From Pseudomonas oryzihabitans (GTDB lineage: Bacteria; Pseudomonadota; Gammaproteobacteria; Pseudomonadales; Pseudomonadaceae): a DNA stretch of 64,000 nucleotides. Numbering within the stretch: the first letter of the stretch is position 1; each line of letters opens with the position of its first letter. The position numbers were made by a program, and so were the translations under genes. Positions 15,204 through 24,692 of this stretch are shown here, one piece after another. The notes under the pieces were generated by a model. The model worked only from the letters and a program-made list of their open reading frames with translations, was not told the origin of the DNA and searched no databases. The stretch covers positions 620,001-684,000 of the forward strand of contig NZ_VDND01000002.1 of assembly GCF_007665395.1 (NCBI RefSeq), in the 5' to 3' direction.

Positions 15204-16396
15204 GCCTGCTGTCGCTGGAAGAGGCCCTGGCGCGCCTGCTGGCCATGGCCGCCGAAGACGGTCCCTTGCCGCTGGAACGCGTTGCCCTGGGTGACGCCGA
15301 TGGCCGCATCCTGGCCAGCCCGCTGATCGCCGACCTCGACCTGCCGCCCTGGGACAACAGCGCCATGGACGGCTATGCCCTGCGCCTGGACGACTGGCAG
15401 GGCGAGCCGCTGCGGGTGTCCCAGCGCATCTTCGCCGGCCAGGCACCCGCGCCACTGGAGCCGGGGACCTGCGCGCGCATCTTCACCGGCGCCCCGGTAC
15501 CGGCGGGTGCCGACTGCGTGGAAATGCAGGAGAACGTCGAGGTGCTGGACGACGGTCGGGTGCGCTTCCTGGAAGCGCTGCGGCCCGGTCGCAATATCCG
15601 CCGGCGTGGCAACGAGGTGAAGGTGGGTGACGAGGTGCTGTCCGCCGGTACCGCCCTGGGTCCGGCGGAGCTGGGGGTCGCCGCGTCCCTCGGTCGCGCC
15701 CAGCTCGAGGTGTTCCGGCGGCCCAAGGTCGCGGTGCTGTCCACCGGTGACGAACTCGTCGCGCCGGGCCAGCCGCTCGGACCGGGGCAGATCTACAACA
15801 GCAATCGGGCCCTGCTCATCAGCTGGTTGCGGCGCCTGGGCTGCGAGGTGTCGGACCAGGGCATCCTGCCGGACGACCTGGCGGAAACCCGCGCCCGCCT
15901 GGCCTCGCTGCAGGCCGATCTGATCCTGTCCACGGGTGGGGTCTCGGTGGGCGAGGCCGATTACCTCGGCCAGGCCCTGCGGGAGGAGGGCGAGCTGACC
16001 CTCTGGAAGCTGGCGCTCAAGCCAGGCAAACCCCTGACCTGCGGCCGCTTCCGCGGCATCCCGCTGATCGGCTTGCCCGGCAACCCGGCCTCGACCCTGG
16101 TGACCTTCGGCCTGCTGGCGCGGCCCTATCTGCTGCGGCGTGCTGGCAAGGTCGAGGTGGCCCCCCTGAGCGTCGAGGTCCCGGCGGGTTTCGACTGGCC
16201 GAGGGCCGGCGCGCGCCGTGAATACCAGCGGGCGCGCCTGGAGGAGGGGCGGGCGGTGCCCCATCGCAACCAGGGCTCCAACGTGCTGCAGACCGCGGCC
16301 TGGGCCCATGGCCTGGTGGAGATCCGCGAGGACCGTACCTACACGGTGGGCGATCCGGTGCGCTTCATTCCGCTGTCCGAATTGCTCAAGGCGTAG
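15200..16396 (+). CDS. moeA: Molybdopterin molybdenumtransferase
   Basis: A 398-aa MoeA, which inserts molybdate into adenylylated molybdopterin. Visible family motifs include PPWDNSAMDGYA near residue 50, the STGGVSVGEADY loop and GLPGNPAS in the catalytic domain, with the small beta-barrel C-terminal domain present. Length is standard. Start overlaps moaB by 4 bp. A 7-bp hairpin GCCGGGC/GCCCGGC (16459-16475) without T-tract lies in the gap before the next gene and may end this transcript. Confidence 0.95.
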   Translation: MSLLSLEEALARLLAMAAEDGPLPLERVALGDADGRILASPLIADLDLPPWDNSAMDGYALRLDDWQGEPLRVSQRIFAGQAPAPLEPGTCARIFTGAPVPAGADCVEMQENVEVLDDGRVRFLEALRPGRNIRRRGNEVKVGDEVLSAGTALGPAELGVAASLGRAQLEVFRRPKVAVLSTGDELVAPGQPLGPGQIYNSNRALLISWLRRLGCEVSDQGILPDDLAETRARLASLQADLILSTGGVSVGEADYLGQALREEGELTLWKLALKPGKPLTCGRFRGIPLIGLPGNPASTLVTFGLLARPYLLRRAGKVEVAPLSVEVPAGFDWPRAGARREYQRARLEEGRAVPHRNQGSNVLQTAAWAHGLVEIREDRTYTVGDPVRFIPLSELLKA

Positions 16397-16522
16397 CGAG
16401 TCGGCGCGCGGGACTGAACGTGGCCGTCGGGGCACAGTCCTAGTCTGCAGATTAGCCAGCCGGGCAGCGCCCGGCGCCTGACGCGGCATCTCGCCGCGCA
16501 GAGCCAACCTCGGACGATAGAC

Positions 16523-17467
16523 ATGACGACTACAGGCATCCTGGATGACGCGGCCCTGGTCATCCTCAATGGCAAGGAAACCGGTAACGAAGAGGTCCGC
16601 GCGGCGATCCTCGAACGGCGTGAAGCCGGTCATCGCATCGACGTACGGGTGACCTGGGAAGAAGAGGACGCCGCGCGCTTCGTCGAGCAGGCCACTCGCG
16701 ACGGCTACGGCACCCTGGTCGCGGCCGGGGGCGACGGCACCCTGCGCGCGGTCGCCGAAGCCATGGCGCAGAACCATAGCCGGGCGCGCCTCGGCCTCCT
16801 GCCGCTGGGCACCGCCAACGATTTCGCCCGCGCGGCGGGCGTGCCGCTGGAGCCCGCCGCGGCGCTGGCCCTGCTCGATGGACCGACCAGTGCCATCGAC
16901 CTGGTCGAGGCCGATGGCCAGCTGTTCCTCAACATGGCCACCGGTGGCTTCGGTTCCCAGGTCACCGCCAATACCCCGGGTGAACTCAAGCGCCTGCTCG
17001 GTGGCGCGGCCTATCTGCTCACCGGCCTGACCCGCTTCGCCGAGGTGCATTCCGCCAATGGCCGGTTCCGCGGACCGGATTTCGAGTGGGAAGGCGAATT
17101 CCTCGCCCTGGGTATCGGCAATGGCCGCCAGGCCGGCGGCGGCCATGTGCTGTGCCCCACCGCGGTGGTCAACGACGGTCTGCTCGACGTGGGTATCCTC
17201 CCTGCGTCCCAGGACGTGCTCGGCACCCTCGGCGAATTCCTCAGCAAGGGCTTCAGCACCGAGGAGATGTTCATCCGCGCGCGGCTGCCCTGGGTCGAGC
17301 TGGAAGCCGCCGAAGGGCTGGACATGAACCTCGACGGCGAACCAGTCAAACGGGACAGGGTGAGATTCGAGGTCCGACCGGGTATCCTGCAGGTCTGTCT
17401 GCCGGTGGATTCGCCCCTGCTGGGTGCCACCGCCGGCACCCTGGCGACGCCGCTGGCGACGTCCTGA
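16523..17467 (+). CDS. yegS: YegS/DAGK-family lipid kinase
   Basis: A 314-aa member of the diacylglycerol kinase catalytic family (YegS/Rv2252/BmrU). AAGGDGTLR (~72-80) is the nucleotide-binding glycine motif and PLGTANDFA (~100-108) the second family signature; a C-terminal beta-sandwich follows. It probably phosphorylates a membrane lipid such as phosphatidylglycerol or diacylglycerol. It is 22 bp upstream of crtZ on the same strand, so the two are likely co-transcribed, although no functional link is known. The gene symbol is by family resemblance. Confidence 0.85.
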   Translation: MTTTGILDDAALVILNGKETGNEEVRAAILERREAGHRIDVRVTWEEEDAARFVEQATRDGYGTLVAAGGDGTLRAVAEAMAQNHSRARLGLLPLGTANDFARAAGVPLEPAAALALLDGPTSAIDLVEADGQLFLNMATGGFGSQVTANTPGELKRLLGGAAYLLTGLTRFAEVHSANGRFRGPDFEWEGEFLALGIGNGRQAGGGHVLCPTAVVNDGLLDVGILPASQDVLGTLGEFLSKGFSTEEMFIRARLPWVELEAAEGLDMNLDGEPVKRDRVRFEVRPGILQVCLPVDSPLLGATAGTLATPLATS

Positions 17468-17489
17468 GCGGGAGCGTGCGGAGGTACCG

Positions 17490-18017
17490 TTGGAGCTACT
17501 GATCAATGCGGGAATCGTGCTGGCCACCGTGGCCGGCATGGAAGCCTTCGCCTGGTGGTCGCACAAGTACATCATGCACGGTTGGGGCTGGGGCTGGCAC
17601 GAGTCCCACCACCGCCCGCGTACCGGCTGGTTCGAGAAGAACGACCTCTATGCCGTCGTCTTCGCCGGCCTGGCCATCCTGCTGATCGCCCTAGGCAATG
17701 CCGGCTACTGGCGCCTGCAGTGGATCGGCGCGGGCATGACCCTCTATGGACTGCTCTACTTCATCGCCCACGACGGCCTGGTGCACCAGCGCTGGCCGTT
17801 CCGCTACATCCCCCGACACGGCTACCTGAAGCGGCTCTACCAGGCCCATCGCATGCACCACGCGGTGGACGGCAAGGACGGCTGCGTGTCCTTCGGCTTC
17901 CTGCTGGCGCCCACCACCCAGCAACTCAAGCAGCAATTGCGTGAGATACACGGTGGCGCCCTGGATTCCTCGCGCGAGCGCAAGGTGCGGGATCAGGTGC
18001 AGGAAGGCGCGGACTAG
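17490..18017 (+). CDS. crtZ: Beta-carotene 3-hydroxylase
   Basis: A 175-aa di-iron membrane hydroxylase that converts beta-carotene to zeaxanthin. Histidine clusters HKYIMH, HESHH, HDGLVH and HRMHH are the iron ligands of the fatty-acid-hydroxylase superfamily, and several hydrophobic segments span the membrane. The start chosen is TTG 17490, with GGAGG 5-9 bp upstream; no in-frame ATG exists before the first membrane helix, and the frame further upstream lies in the lipid kinase gene. It is convergent with the rest of the crt operon, as in Pantoea clusters. Confidence 0.92.
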   Translation: MELLINAGIVLATVAGMEAFAWWSHKYIMHGWGWGWHESHHRPRTGWFEKNDLYAVVFAGLAILLIALGNAGYWRLQWIGAGMTLYGLLYFIAHDGLVHQRWPFRYIPRHGYLKRLYQAHRMHHAVDGKDGCVSFGFLLAPTTQQLKQQLREIHGGALDSSRERKVRDQVQEGAD

Positions 18018-18029
18018 GCGGAAGAGGGG

Positions 18030-18049
18030 AGCGCCTCCTGGGAGGCGCT
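18030..18049. terminator. Hairpin between convergent crtZ and 18058 gene
   Basis: AGCGCCTCC (18030-18038) is followed by its reverse complement GGAGGCGCT (18041-18049) in the 40-bp gap between two convergent genes. There is no T-tract, so a terminator function is only suggested by position. Confidence 0.45.
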
Positions 18050-18057
18050 AACTAGGG

Positions 18058-18588
18058 TCAGGCGACGGCGGGAGCGTCGTAGGCGGCGAACAGGGAGTGG
18101 GCGTACTGGCTGCGCTCGCTTTCGTTACGCAGCAGGTCGATGAATTCCTTGGCCGGCGGATTCAGGGTGCCGGCTTCGGCAGCCATGACCACCTGGGCCT
18201 GCTCGCCAGCGGCCAGCTCGGCGAAGCCGGCGCCGAGACGCTCGGTGCAATAGGCGTCCACCACCGTCAGGCCATCGCGCAGCAGGTCACGCAGGTTGGC
18301 GCCCTGCTGGATCTGCGCCTGTTCATCGAAGGGATCGACGATGTTGGAGCGATCACCGTGGGCATAGGGGGTCAGCATGTGGCGATCGATGAATTCGGAT
18401 AGGCGGGTATCGGCCTGAGCGCTGTCGGCCTGCAGGTGAGCGCAGAGGGCGACCAGCGTGCGCCACTGGGTGGCGTTGAAGAATTCGGGCTTGTAGCCGG
18501 ATTGCGCGTTAGCGGAAAGGCCAAGGGCAAGTAGTGACGAGGAGGCAGCGAAGCGATCGTGCGAAACAGCCGTTTCCGTCTTGTGCAT
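18058..18588 (-). CDS. Gluconate 2-dehydrogenase subunit 3-like protein
   Basis: A 176-aa protein resembling the small (gamma, subunit 3) component of membrane gluconate 2-dehydrogenases: after an N-terminal hydrophobic stretch (SSSLLALGLSANAQS) comes GYKPEFFNATQWRTLVALCAHL, the family signature, and the C-terminal LFAAYDAP. Unlike most members the twin-arginine motif is missing (HDRFAASSS), so export by Tat is doubtful. No flavoprotein or cytochrome subunit genes are adjacent. It lies inside the carotenoid cluster between crtB and crtZ with its own ~170-bp upstream gap. Its role is unclear. Confidence 0.7.
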   Translation of the reverse strand: MHKTETAVSHDRFAASSSLLALGLSANAQSGYKPEFFNATQWRTLVALCAHLQADSAQADTRLSEFIDRHMLTPYAHGDRSNIVDPFDEQAQIQQGANLRDLLRDGLTVVDAYCTERLGAGFAELAAGEQAQVVMAAEAGTLNPPAKEFIDLLRNESERSQYAHSLFAAYDAPAVA

Positions 18589-18760
18589 GTGCAAATCCCA
18601 TACTCGTAGGCTGACTACCGGATGCGGCGCTCTGGCCCAGGCATCCATCCATCTGCGGCCCGTACAGGGTCGCCTTAATCCGACTCGTTTATCGCATAAA
18701 AGTTTGCTGCTGCGAATCCCCGAGGTTTGCACAAATGTGACCGAGGCGAGATCGCCGACG

Positions 18761-19696
18761 TCAGCGGCGCGGCCGCGTCCAGAGCGCGGCTGGGCGGGGT
18801 TCGTTGCGCTGGTGCCGCGAGAGCATGGCCCGTGCCGCGCCGCGGCAGACCAGCCGTAGCTTGTCGGCGGTGCTGGTGCTGACACGCTGGTCCCAGGCGT
18901 GGGCGCCCAGTTGCAGCACCTGCACACCGATCTCGCGATAGACGCCGCGGGCGGTGGCGATGGCCCAGGCCGAACGCAGGGGCAGGGCGGCGATGCCCTG
19001 GCGCGCCGAGTCGTAGTAGGGCTCGGCCAGGCGCACCAGGCGTTCGGCCAGTTGCGCCACGGCTTCGCGGTGCCGGGCGTCGGCCAGCTCGCCGACCGGT
19101 ATGTTCAGCTCGTCAAGCCATTGCCGGGGCAGGTAGACGCGACCGATGCGGGCGTCCTCGACGATGTCGCGGGCGATGTTGGTGAGCTGGAAGGCCATGC
19201 CCAGGTCGCAGGCGCGATCCAGGGTCTCCTGGTCTTCGGCGCCCATGATGAGCGCCATCATCACCCCCACCACCCCGGCGACGTGGTAGCAGTACTCCAG
19301 AGTGTCTTCCAGCTCCACATAGACCCTTTCCTCCACGTCCATGCGGAAGCCGGCGAGGTGGTCCAGCGGCAGCGCCAGGGCGATGCCGTGGCGCCTGACC
19401 ACCCGTTGGAAGGCGGCGAAGGCCGGGTCGTCCAGAGGGTCGTCGGCATAGGCCGCCCGGGTCAGCCGTTCCAGCTGCGCCAGGCGTTCGCGCCCGGCAC
19501 CGCGGTCGCCGTCGACCTGGCCATGGCCCAGCTCCTGGCCGTCGATGACGTCGTCGCAATGGCGGCACCAGGCATAGAGCAGCACCGCGCTTTCACGGGT
19601 CTCGGGCGCGAACAGCTTAGCGGCGGCGGCAAAGCTCTTGGAGCCGACGGCGATGCTCTGTTCGGCGTGATCGACGACGTCCTGGGTAACTGGCAT
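18761..19696 (-). CDS. crtB: Phytoene synthase
   Basis: A 311-aa squalene/phytoene synthase that condenses two geranylgeranyl diphosphates to phytoene, the first committed step. The two Asp-rich Mg-binding motifs are present: CRHCDDVID (~45-53) and LTNIARDIVEDA (~170-181), with YLPRQWL after the second. Starts at ATG 19696, 2 bp after the crtI stop, as the last gene of the leftward idi-crtX-crtY-crtI-crtB operon. Length is normal for proteobacterial CrtB. Confidence 0.95.
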   Translation of the reverse strand: MPVTQDVVDHAEQSIAVGSKSFAAAAKLFAPETRESAVLLYAWCRHCDDVIDGQELGHGQVDGDRGAGRERLAQLERLTRAAYADDPLDDPAFAAFQRVVRRHGIALALPLDHLAGFRMDVEERVYVELEDTLEYCYHVAGVVGVMMALIMGAEDQETLDRACDLGMAFQLTNIARDIVEDARIGRVYLPRQWLDELNIPVGELADARHREAVAQLAERLVRLAEPYYDSARQGIAALPLRSAWAIATARGVYREIGVQVLQLGAHAWDQRVSTSTADKLRLVCRGAARAMLSRHQRNEPRPAALWTRPRR

Positions 19697-19698
19697 GG

Positions 19699-21195
19699 CT
19701 AACCGTGCTCCTCAAGGATGACGCTGGCGGTGGCCTTGGCCGAGCCGACCACGCCCGGCACGCCGGCGCCGGGGTGGGTCCCCGCGCCGACCAGGTAGAG
19801 GTTGGGAATGACAGTATCGCGATTGTGCGGGCGGAACCAGGCGCTCTGGGTGAGGATGGGCTCCAGGGAAAAGGCCGAGCCGAGGTGGGCGTTCAGCTCC
19901 TGGCGGAAATCGGCCGGGGTGAAGATGCGCGAGGTGACCAGGTGCGCGCGCAGGCCCGGCATGTAGCGCTCTTCCAGGTAGGCGAGGATCTTGTCCCTCA
20001 GGCGCGGGCCCTCGACGCTCCAGTCGACGTCGGCATTGCCCAGGTGCGGCACCGGCGCCAGCACGTAGTGGGAGCTGTGGCCGGGCGGCGCCAGAGAGGG
20101 ATCGGTCACGCAGGGCGAGTGCAGGTAGAGCGAGAAGTCGTCGGGAACGCCGGGGCCCTTGAACAACTCGTCGATCAGGCCGCGGTAGCGCTGGCCGAAG
20201 CAGACCATGTGATGTTCCAGGCCCACCGGCGGTTGGCTCAGACCGAAGTGGATGACGAACAGCGACATGCTGTGTCTCTTGCGCTTGAGGCGATTGGCCT
20301 CGACCACCCCGTGGGTGTGGTGACCCAGCAGCTTGCGGTAGGTGTGCACCACGTCGGCGTTGGACGCCACCAGGTCGGCGTCGAGGCGGGTGCCGTCGGC
20401 CAGGCAGACGCCGGTGGCGCGATTGCCTTCGGTGAGGATGCGCTCCACCGGTGCATTCAATCGCAGCTCACCGCCGAGGTCGGCGAAGAGGTCGAGCAGC
20501 CCCAGGACCAGGGCATGGGTGCCGCCCTTGGCGAACCAGACGCCCCACTTGCGTTCCAGCGCATGGATCAGCGCATAGATCGAGGAGGTGGCGAAGGGGT
20601 TGCCGCCCACCAGCAGGGTATGGAACGACAGGGTCTGGCGCAGTTTTTCGTTCTTCACGAAGCGCGACACCTGGGTGTAGACGCTGCGCCAGGCGGTGAG
20701 CTGGGCCAGCTTGGGACCGGCGGCGAGCATGTCGCCGACCTTGAGGAAGGGCTTGGCGCCCAGGCGCAGATAGCCTTCCTCGAACACCGCCTGGGAATAG
20801 GCGAGGAAGCGCTGGTAGCCGGCCACGTCGTCCGGCTCCAGGGCGCGGATCTGCTCGTCCAGCCGGGCCTGGTCGTTGACGTAGTCGAAGCGGGTGCCGT
20901 CTTCCCAGCACAGCTGGTAGAAGGGGCTGACCGGCAGCAGCTCCACATAGTCGCTCATGCGTCGCCCGCTGAGGGCGAACAGCTCTTCCAGCGCCGAGGG
21001 ATCGGTGATGACGGTGGGGCCGGCGTCGAAGGTGAAGCCGGCGTCGTGGTAGACGTAGGCGCGGCCGCCGGGCTTGTCGCGACCCTCGATGAGGGTGGTG
21101 GCGATGCCCGCCGACTGCAGGCGGATCGCCAGGGCGATACCGCCGAAGCCGGCACCGATGACGATGGCCCGCTTGGGCGCGTTACCTTGGGTCAT
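19699..21195 (-). CDS. crtI: Phytoene desaturase
   Basis: A 498-aa FAD-dependent desaturase/isomerase that introduces four double bases' worth of conjugation, turning phytoene into lycopene. The dinucleotide-binding motif IGAGFGGIALAIRLQSAG (about 12-29) and the C-terminal NLYLVGAGTHPGAGVPGV signature are intact. ATG 21195 overlaps the crtY stop by 4 bp, indicating coupling. Peripheral membrane enzyme. The substrate range (four-step) is inferred from the presence of crtY, crtZ and crtX in the cluster. Confidence 0.95.
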   Translation of the reverse strand: MTQGNAPKRAIVIGAGFGGIALAIRLQSAGIATTLIEGRDKPGGRAYVYHDAGFTFDAGPTVITDPSALEELFALSGRRMSDYVELLPVSPFYQLCWEDGTRFDYVNDQARLDEQIRALEPDDVAGYQRFLAYSQAVFEEGYLRLGAKPFLKVGDMLAAGPKLAQLTAWRSVYTQVSRFVKNEKLRQTLSFHTLLVGGNPFATSSIYALIHALERKWGVWFAKGGTHALVLGLLDLFADLGGELRLNAPVERILTEGNRATGVCLADGTRLDADLVASNADVVHTYRKLLGHHTHGVVEANRLKRKRHSMSLFVIHFGLSQPPVGLEHHMVCFGQRYRGLIDELFKGPGVPDDFSLYLHSPCVTDPSLAPPGHSSHYVLAPVPHLGNADVDWSVEGPRLRDKILAYLEERYMPGLRAHLVTSRIFTPADFRQELNAHLGSAFSLEPILTQSAWFRPHNRDTVIPNLYLVGAGTHPGAGVPGVVGSAKATASVILEEHG

Positions 21196-22358
21196 GTGGC
21201 TTCCTTGAACTGAGGGGGACGGGCCAGGGCGGCATCCAGCGCTGGCTTCAGCGGGACCGGCGGTTTGCCGGAGAGGATGCGCAGCCGGTCGAAAGCGGTG
21301 AGGCGGCCCGCGTAGAACCTCTGGATCAGGGGTTCGCCGAGGCCGTAGAACCTTTGCATGACGCGCACCCGGTGCTCGGGGCGGCCGGCGAGAAAGAGCA
21401 TGCGATTGAGCAGGCGGAAGAAGCCCTGGCCCTGCCAGCGGCCCTGGGCGTACTGCCGCAGGCTGTCGCGCAGCACGGCGCTGGAGGTGAAGGGCTGGGC
21501 GGCCAGGTGCTCGGCCAGGCGGACGGCCTCGGGCAGCGAGTAGCCGGTGGTGGGGTGGAAGAGTCCGGCGGCGAGGCCGATGGGGGCGCCGGCGGTGACC
21601 CTGTCCCAGTAGCGGTCGGGATCGCCGCCGAGGGTGATGGGCAGCACGCCCTGTTCCTCGCGCACCACCTCGGCGATCTCCCAGCCCTGCTGGCGGGCAT
21701 AGTCGGCCAGGTGCTGGCGCAGACGCTCGACCGGCAGGCTCTCGCCGTCGGCATAGTAGGTGTCTTCGATCAGCAGCCGGTCCGGCGCCAGCGGCAGGCT
21801 GTAGACGAAGCGATAGCCGTCCAGCTGGTCGACGGTGGCGTCCATCACGATGGGTTCGGCCAGGCCGTGGGGGCGCGTCACCCGCACCTCCTGGCCGAGG
21901 AATTTCTGGTAGCCGAGCCAGAGCGCCGGATCGGGTCGCGGGCCGCGGGCATCGATCACCGCGCCGGCGGCCAGGGTGTAGCCATCGGCGAAGACCACGC
22001 CATCGTCCTGCAGGCGCAGCACCTCGCGCCCGAGCAGCAGCCGTTCGGCGGGCAGCCGCTCGCTCAATACCTGGTGGAAACGTTCGGCACTGATGCTGGC
22101 GTAGCCGCTGCCGAGGCGCCGTTGCCGCTGGGGAAAACGCACCTCGTAGCCCGGCCAGCGATGGGCGACCAGCGGGTCGATCCAGGCGTGCTGCGGCGCC
22201 GTGAGGTCCGGCTCATGGAAAGACCAGGTGTGGTTGCCGCCCAGGCGTGGGCCGGCCTCGACCAGGCGCCAGTCCAGTTCCGGGCGGGTCTCGGCCAGGC
22301 GCAGGGCGAGCAGGCCGCCGGCCAGGCCGCCGCCGACGATCAGTAGGTCAGGACGCAC
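21192..22358 (-). CDS. crtY: Lycopene beta-cyclase
   Basis: A 388-aa CrtY-type cyclase producing beta-carotene from lycopene. The N-terminus holds a dinucleotide-binding loop LLIVGGGLAGGLLALRLA (residues 5-22) and the C-terminal half has FRLLNRMLFLAG and RFYGLGEPLIQRFY, characteristic of the family. Start is GTG 22358, which overlaps the crtX end by 11 bp; the longer frame to 22754 merely shadows crtX. Membrane-associated flavoprotein. Confidence 0.93.
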   Translation of the reverse strand: MRPDLLIVGGGLAGGLLALRLAETRPELDWRLVEAGPRLGGNHTWSFHEPDLTAPQHAWIDPLVAHRWPGYEVRFPQRQRRLGSGYASISAERFHQVLSERLPAERLLLGREVLRLQDDGVVFADGYTLAAGAVIDARGPRPDPALWLGYQKFLGQEVRVTRPHGLAEPIVMDATVDQLDGYRFVYSLPLAPDRLLIEDTYYADGESLPVERLRQHLADYARQQGWEIAEVVREEQGVLPITLGGDPDRYWDRVTAGAPIGLAAGLFHPTTGYSLPEAVRLAEHLAAQPFTSSAVLRDSLRQYAQGRWQGQGFFRLLNRMLFLAGRPEHRVRVMQRFYGLGEPLIQRFYAGRLTAFDRLRILSGKPPVPLKPALDAALARPPQFKEAT

Positions 22359-23616
22359 GCTCGAGTCCTCGCCGGGCCAGGCCATCCACCAGGCGAGCGG
22401 CGGTGGCGACGCCGCCTGCCGCTCTCGCGATGGGCACGAAGCGTTCGGCCGCCTGGCGATAGCTGGGATCGGCCAGCACGGCGCCCAGCGCCTGGGTGAG
22501 GCGGGCCGTGCTGGCGAGGCGCGGCGCCAGGCAGATGCCGGCACCGACCCGCTCCAGGCGCCGGGCGATACCCGGCTGGTCGAACACCATGGGCAGGGCG
22601 AGCATGGGCTTGCCGGCCGCCAGGGCGTCCAGCACGGTATTGAAGCCACCGTGGGTGATGACCGCGGCGGCGCGGGCGATGGCCGCTTCCTGGGGCGCGA
22701 AGTCGGTGACCCAGGTGGCGCCGTCGTCGAGCAGACGGCGTTCGGCACCGGCATCCAGACGTCCGCAGTGGGCGATCAGCAGCTGCACGCCGAGTTGGCG
22801 ACAGGCCTGGGCGATGCGCCGGAACAGCGGCAGCCGGCCACCCTGCAGGGTACCGAAGGAAGCGAAGACGAACGGTCGGCGCGGATCGATCTCCAGGTCC
22901 AGCCGTTGCTCGCGCACCGCCGGCGAACGCAGCGGCCCTACCTCGTGGAAATGCGGCGGCGGGGCGTGACGCGGAAAGTCGAAGCCCGGCAGGCACTGGC
23001 TCAGCTGCAGGTACGGTGAGAAGCAGTCGTCGAGGGTACGCCGCTCGCCAAGGCCAAAGGCCTGGGCATGGCGCTGGATGACCTTGCCCTGGCCGCGCAT
23101 CATCAGGTCGAACACCTGGGTCGCGCCCTGGACGATCTGCCGGTCGCGCTCGTTGGCGGGATAGGCGAAGGGCAGGGTGGGTAACGGCAGGTACGGCTCG
23201 CGATTCATCGGCACGGCGCAGGCCAGGGAGGCATAGGGCAGGCCGAGGTGCTCGCCGAGCAGACCGCCGGCGGGTTCCATCTGGTCGGCGATCAGGCAGT
23301 CCACCCCGAGGTCACTCAGGGCCGCTGGCCCCTCACGGCAGAACAGCTCGGTGTTGCGCCCCATGTCGGCGATCACGCCGAACACCGACCAGGGTTGGCG
23401 GCTGGCGGTGCGGGCGAGTACCGGCGCCAGGCTGCCGCGCGGATGGCTGGCCGCCCCTATCGCCTGGAATTCGATGCCCGCCGGGCGTGGGCGGTCGCCG
23501 ACGTCGGCCTGGTGCAGCAGGGTGACGCGATGGCCAAGGCCGACCAGGGCCTCGCCCAGCACCATATGGGTGGACAGGTGGCTCGGCAGCGGCGGCGAGA
23601 TCAGGGCGACATGCAT
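22348..23616 (-). CDS. crtX: Zeaxanthin glucosyltransferase
   Basis: A 422-aa GT1-family UDP-sugar glycosyltransferase that glucosylates zeaxanthin. The donor-binding motif is visible near residues 300-330 (THGGFNTVLDALAAGKPMLA followed by PMVFDQPGIARRL). Start chosen at ATG 23616 (MHVALIS); an in-frame ATG at 23652 would overlap idi by 10 bp and add 12 unlikely residues. Its presence predicts zeaxanthin glucosides as the final pigment. Confidence 0.92.
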   Translation of the reverse strand: MHVALISPPLPSHLSTHMVLGEALVGLGHRVTLLHQADVGDRPRPAGIEFQAIGAASHPRGSLAPVLARTASRQPWSVFGVIADMGRNTELFCREGPAALSDLGVDCLIADQMEPAGGLLGEHLGLPYASLACAVPMNREPYLPLPTLPFAYPANERDRQIVQGATQVFDLMMRGQGKVIQRHAQAFGLGERRTLDDCFSPYLQLSQCLPGFDFPRHAPPPHFHEVGPLRSPAVREQRLDLEIDPRRPFVFASFGTLQGGRLPLFRRIAQACRQLGVQLLIAHCGRLDAGAERRLLDDGATWVTDFAPQEAAIARAAAVITHGGFNTVLDALAAGKPMLALPMVFDQPGIARRLERVGAGICLAPRLASTARLTQALGAVLADPSYRQAAERFVPIARAAGGVATAARLVDGLARRGLERAS

Positions 23617-23642
23617 GGCGGCGTCCGGTCGGGTGTCCGCCA

Positions 23643-24692
23643 CTATGGGCACCTGGGCGCGGTGGCGTCCAGCAGCTCTGCCCGGCGCAGTTGGGCGAGA
23701 TCCGCCGAACCGGTGCAGAAGCAGGCGATGCGCAGCTGCTCGATCACCACGCGAAAATGCGCGATCACCGCCTCGGTCGATTCGGTGGCCCCCGGCAGCG
23801 CGGCGGCGGCCTGGCCGGCCAGGTCGGCGCCGAGGCGAATGGCCTTGGCCACGTCGATGCCATCGCGAATGCCGCCCGAGGCGATCACCGTCGCCTCGGG
23901 GCAGGCGGCGCGCACCTGGCGCAGGCTTTCGGCGGTAGGAATGCCCCAGTCGGTGAAGGCGCGGGCGATGGCGCGCTGCTGGTCGTCGCGGGCGCGCTCG
24001 GCTTCCACCGCGGCCCAGCTGGTGCCGCCGGCGCCGGCTACATCCAGCACGGCCACACCGACCTCCAACAATTGGCGGGCGACAGGGCCCGACAGCCCCG
24101 CGCCGACCTCCTTGATCACGACCGGCACGGACAACTGTGTAACCATGTGTTCTAGCGCGGCCAGGATGCCGCGCCAGTTGCGGTCACCGCCTGCCTGCAC
24201 GGCTTCCTGCAAGGGGTTGAGATGCACGATCAGGGCGTCCGCGGCGATCATCTCCACCGCGCGCCGCGCCTCGTCGAGGCCGTAGCCGGCCACCAGCTGG
24301 GCCGCGCCGAAGTTGGCCAGCAGGGGCACGTCCGGGGCCAGCCGGCGCAATTCGCCGGTCAGTCCCTGATCACCGCCCTGCTGCAGGGCGATACGCTGGG
24401 ACCCGACGGCCAGGGCGATGCCCAGCGCCTGGGCGGCCTCGGCGAGATGGCGGTTGATGACCGCGGCCCGCTCCGGTCCGCCGGTCATGGAACTGATCAG
24501 CAGCGGGGCGGCCAGGCGGCGGTCGAACAGGCGGGTGCTCAGGTCGATCTCGTCGAGATCCTGCTCGGGCAGGGCGCAGTGCAGGAAGCGATAGGCGTCG
24601 AAACCGGTGGTGACGGCGCTGCGCGCCTTGTGCGGATCCAGCACGATGTCCAGATGATCGTTCTTGCGACTTGCCAGTTCCCAATCCACCAT
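23643..24692 (-). CDS. fni: Type 2 isopentenyl-diphosphate delta-isomerase
   Basis: A 349-aa FMN- and NADPH-dependent isomerase interconverting IPP and DMAPP, supplying allylic primer for CrtE. SRKNDHL near the N-terminus, [10 protein letters not shown] and the [21 protein letters not shown] phosphate-binding segment are family hallmarks. It is the first gene of the leftward crt operon, next to the divergent promoter shared with crtE. Type 2 isomerase (rather than Idi-1) is the usual form in Pantoea-type crt clusters. Confidence 0.93.
   Translation of the reverse strand: MVDWELASRKNDHLDIVLDPHKARSAVTTGFDAYRFLHCALPEQDLDEIDLSTRLFDRRLAAPLLISSMTGGPERAAVINRHLAEAAQALGIALAVGSQRIALQQGGDQGLTGELRRLAPDVPLLANFGAAQLVAGYGLDEARRAVEMIAADALIVHLNPLQEAVQAGGDRNWRGILAALEHMVTQLSVPVVIKEVGAGLSGPVARQLLEVGVAVLDVAGAGGTSWAAVEAERARDDQQRAIARAFTDWGIPTAESLRQVRAACPEATVIASGGIRDGIDVAKAIRLGADLAGQAAAALPGATESTEAVIAHFRVVIEQLRIACFCTGSADLAQLRRAELLDATAPRCP

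Noticed and set aside
14828..17575. 915-codon open frame on the minus strand
   Set aside because: It is the antisense shadow of moaB, moeA and the lipid kinase, all with clear family motifs; long antisense frames are common in high-GC DNA.
18589..18760. Additional small gene between crtB and the 18058-18588 gene
   Set aside because: No frame with a ribosome site or protein-like composition; probably promoter and untranslated sequence.
22359..22754. Upstream extension of CrtY
   Set aside because: It overlaps crtX in another frame and has no homology to cyclases; the GTG at 22358 directly precedes the dinucleotide-binding motif.
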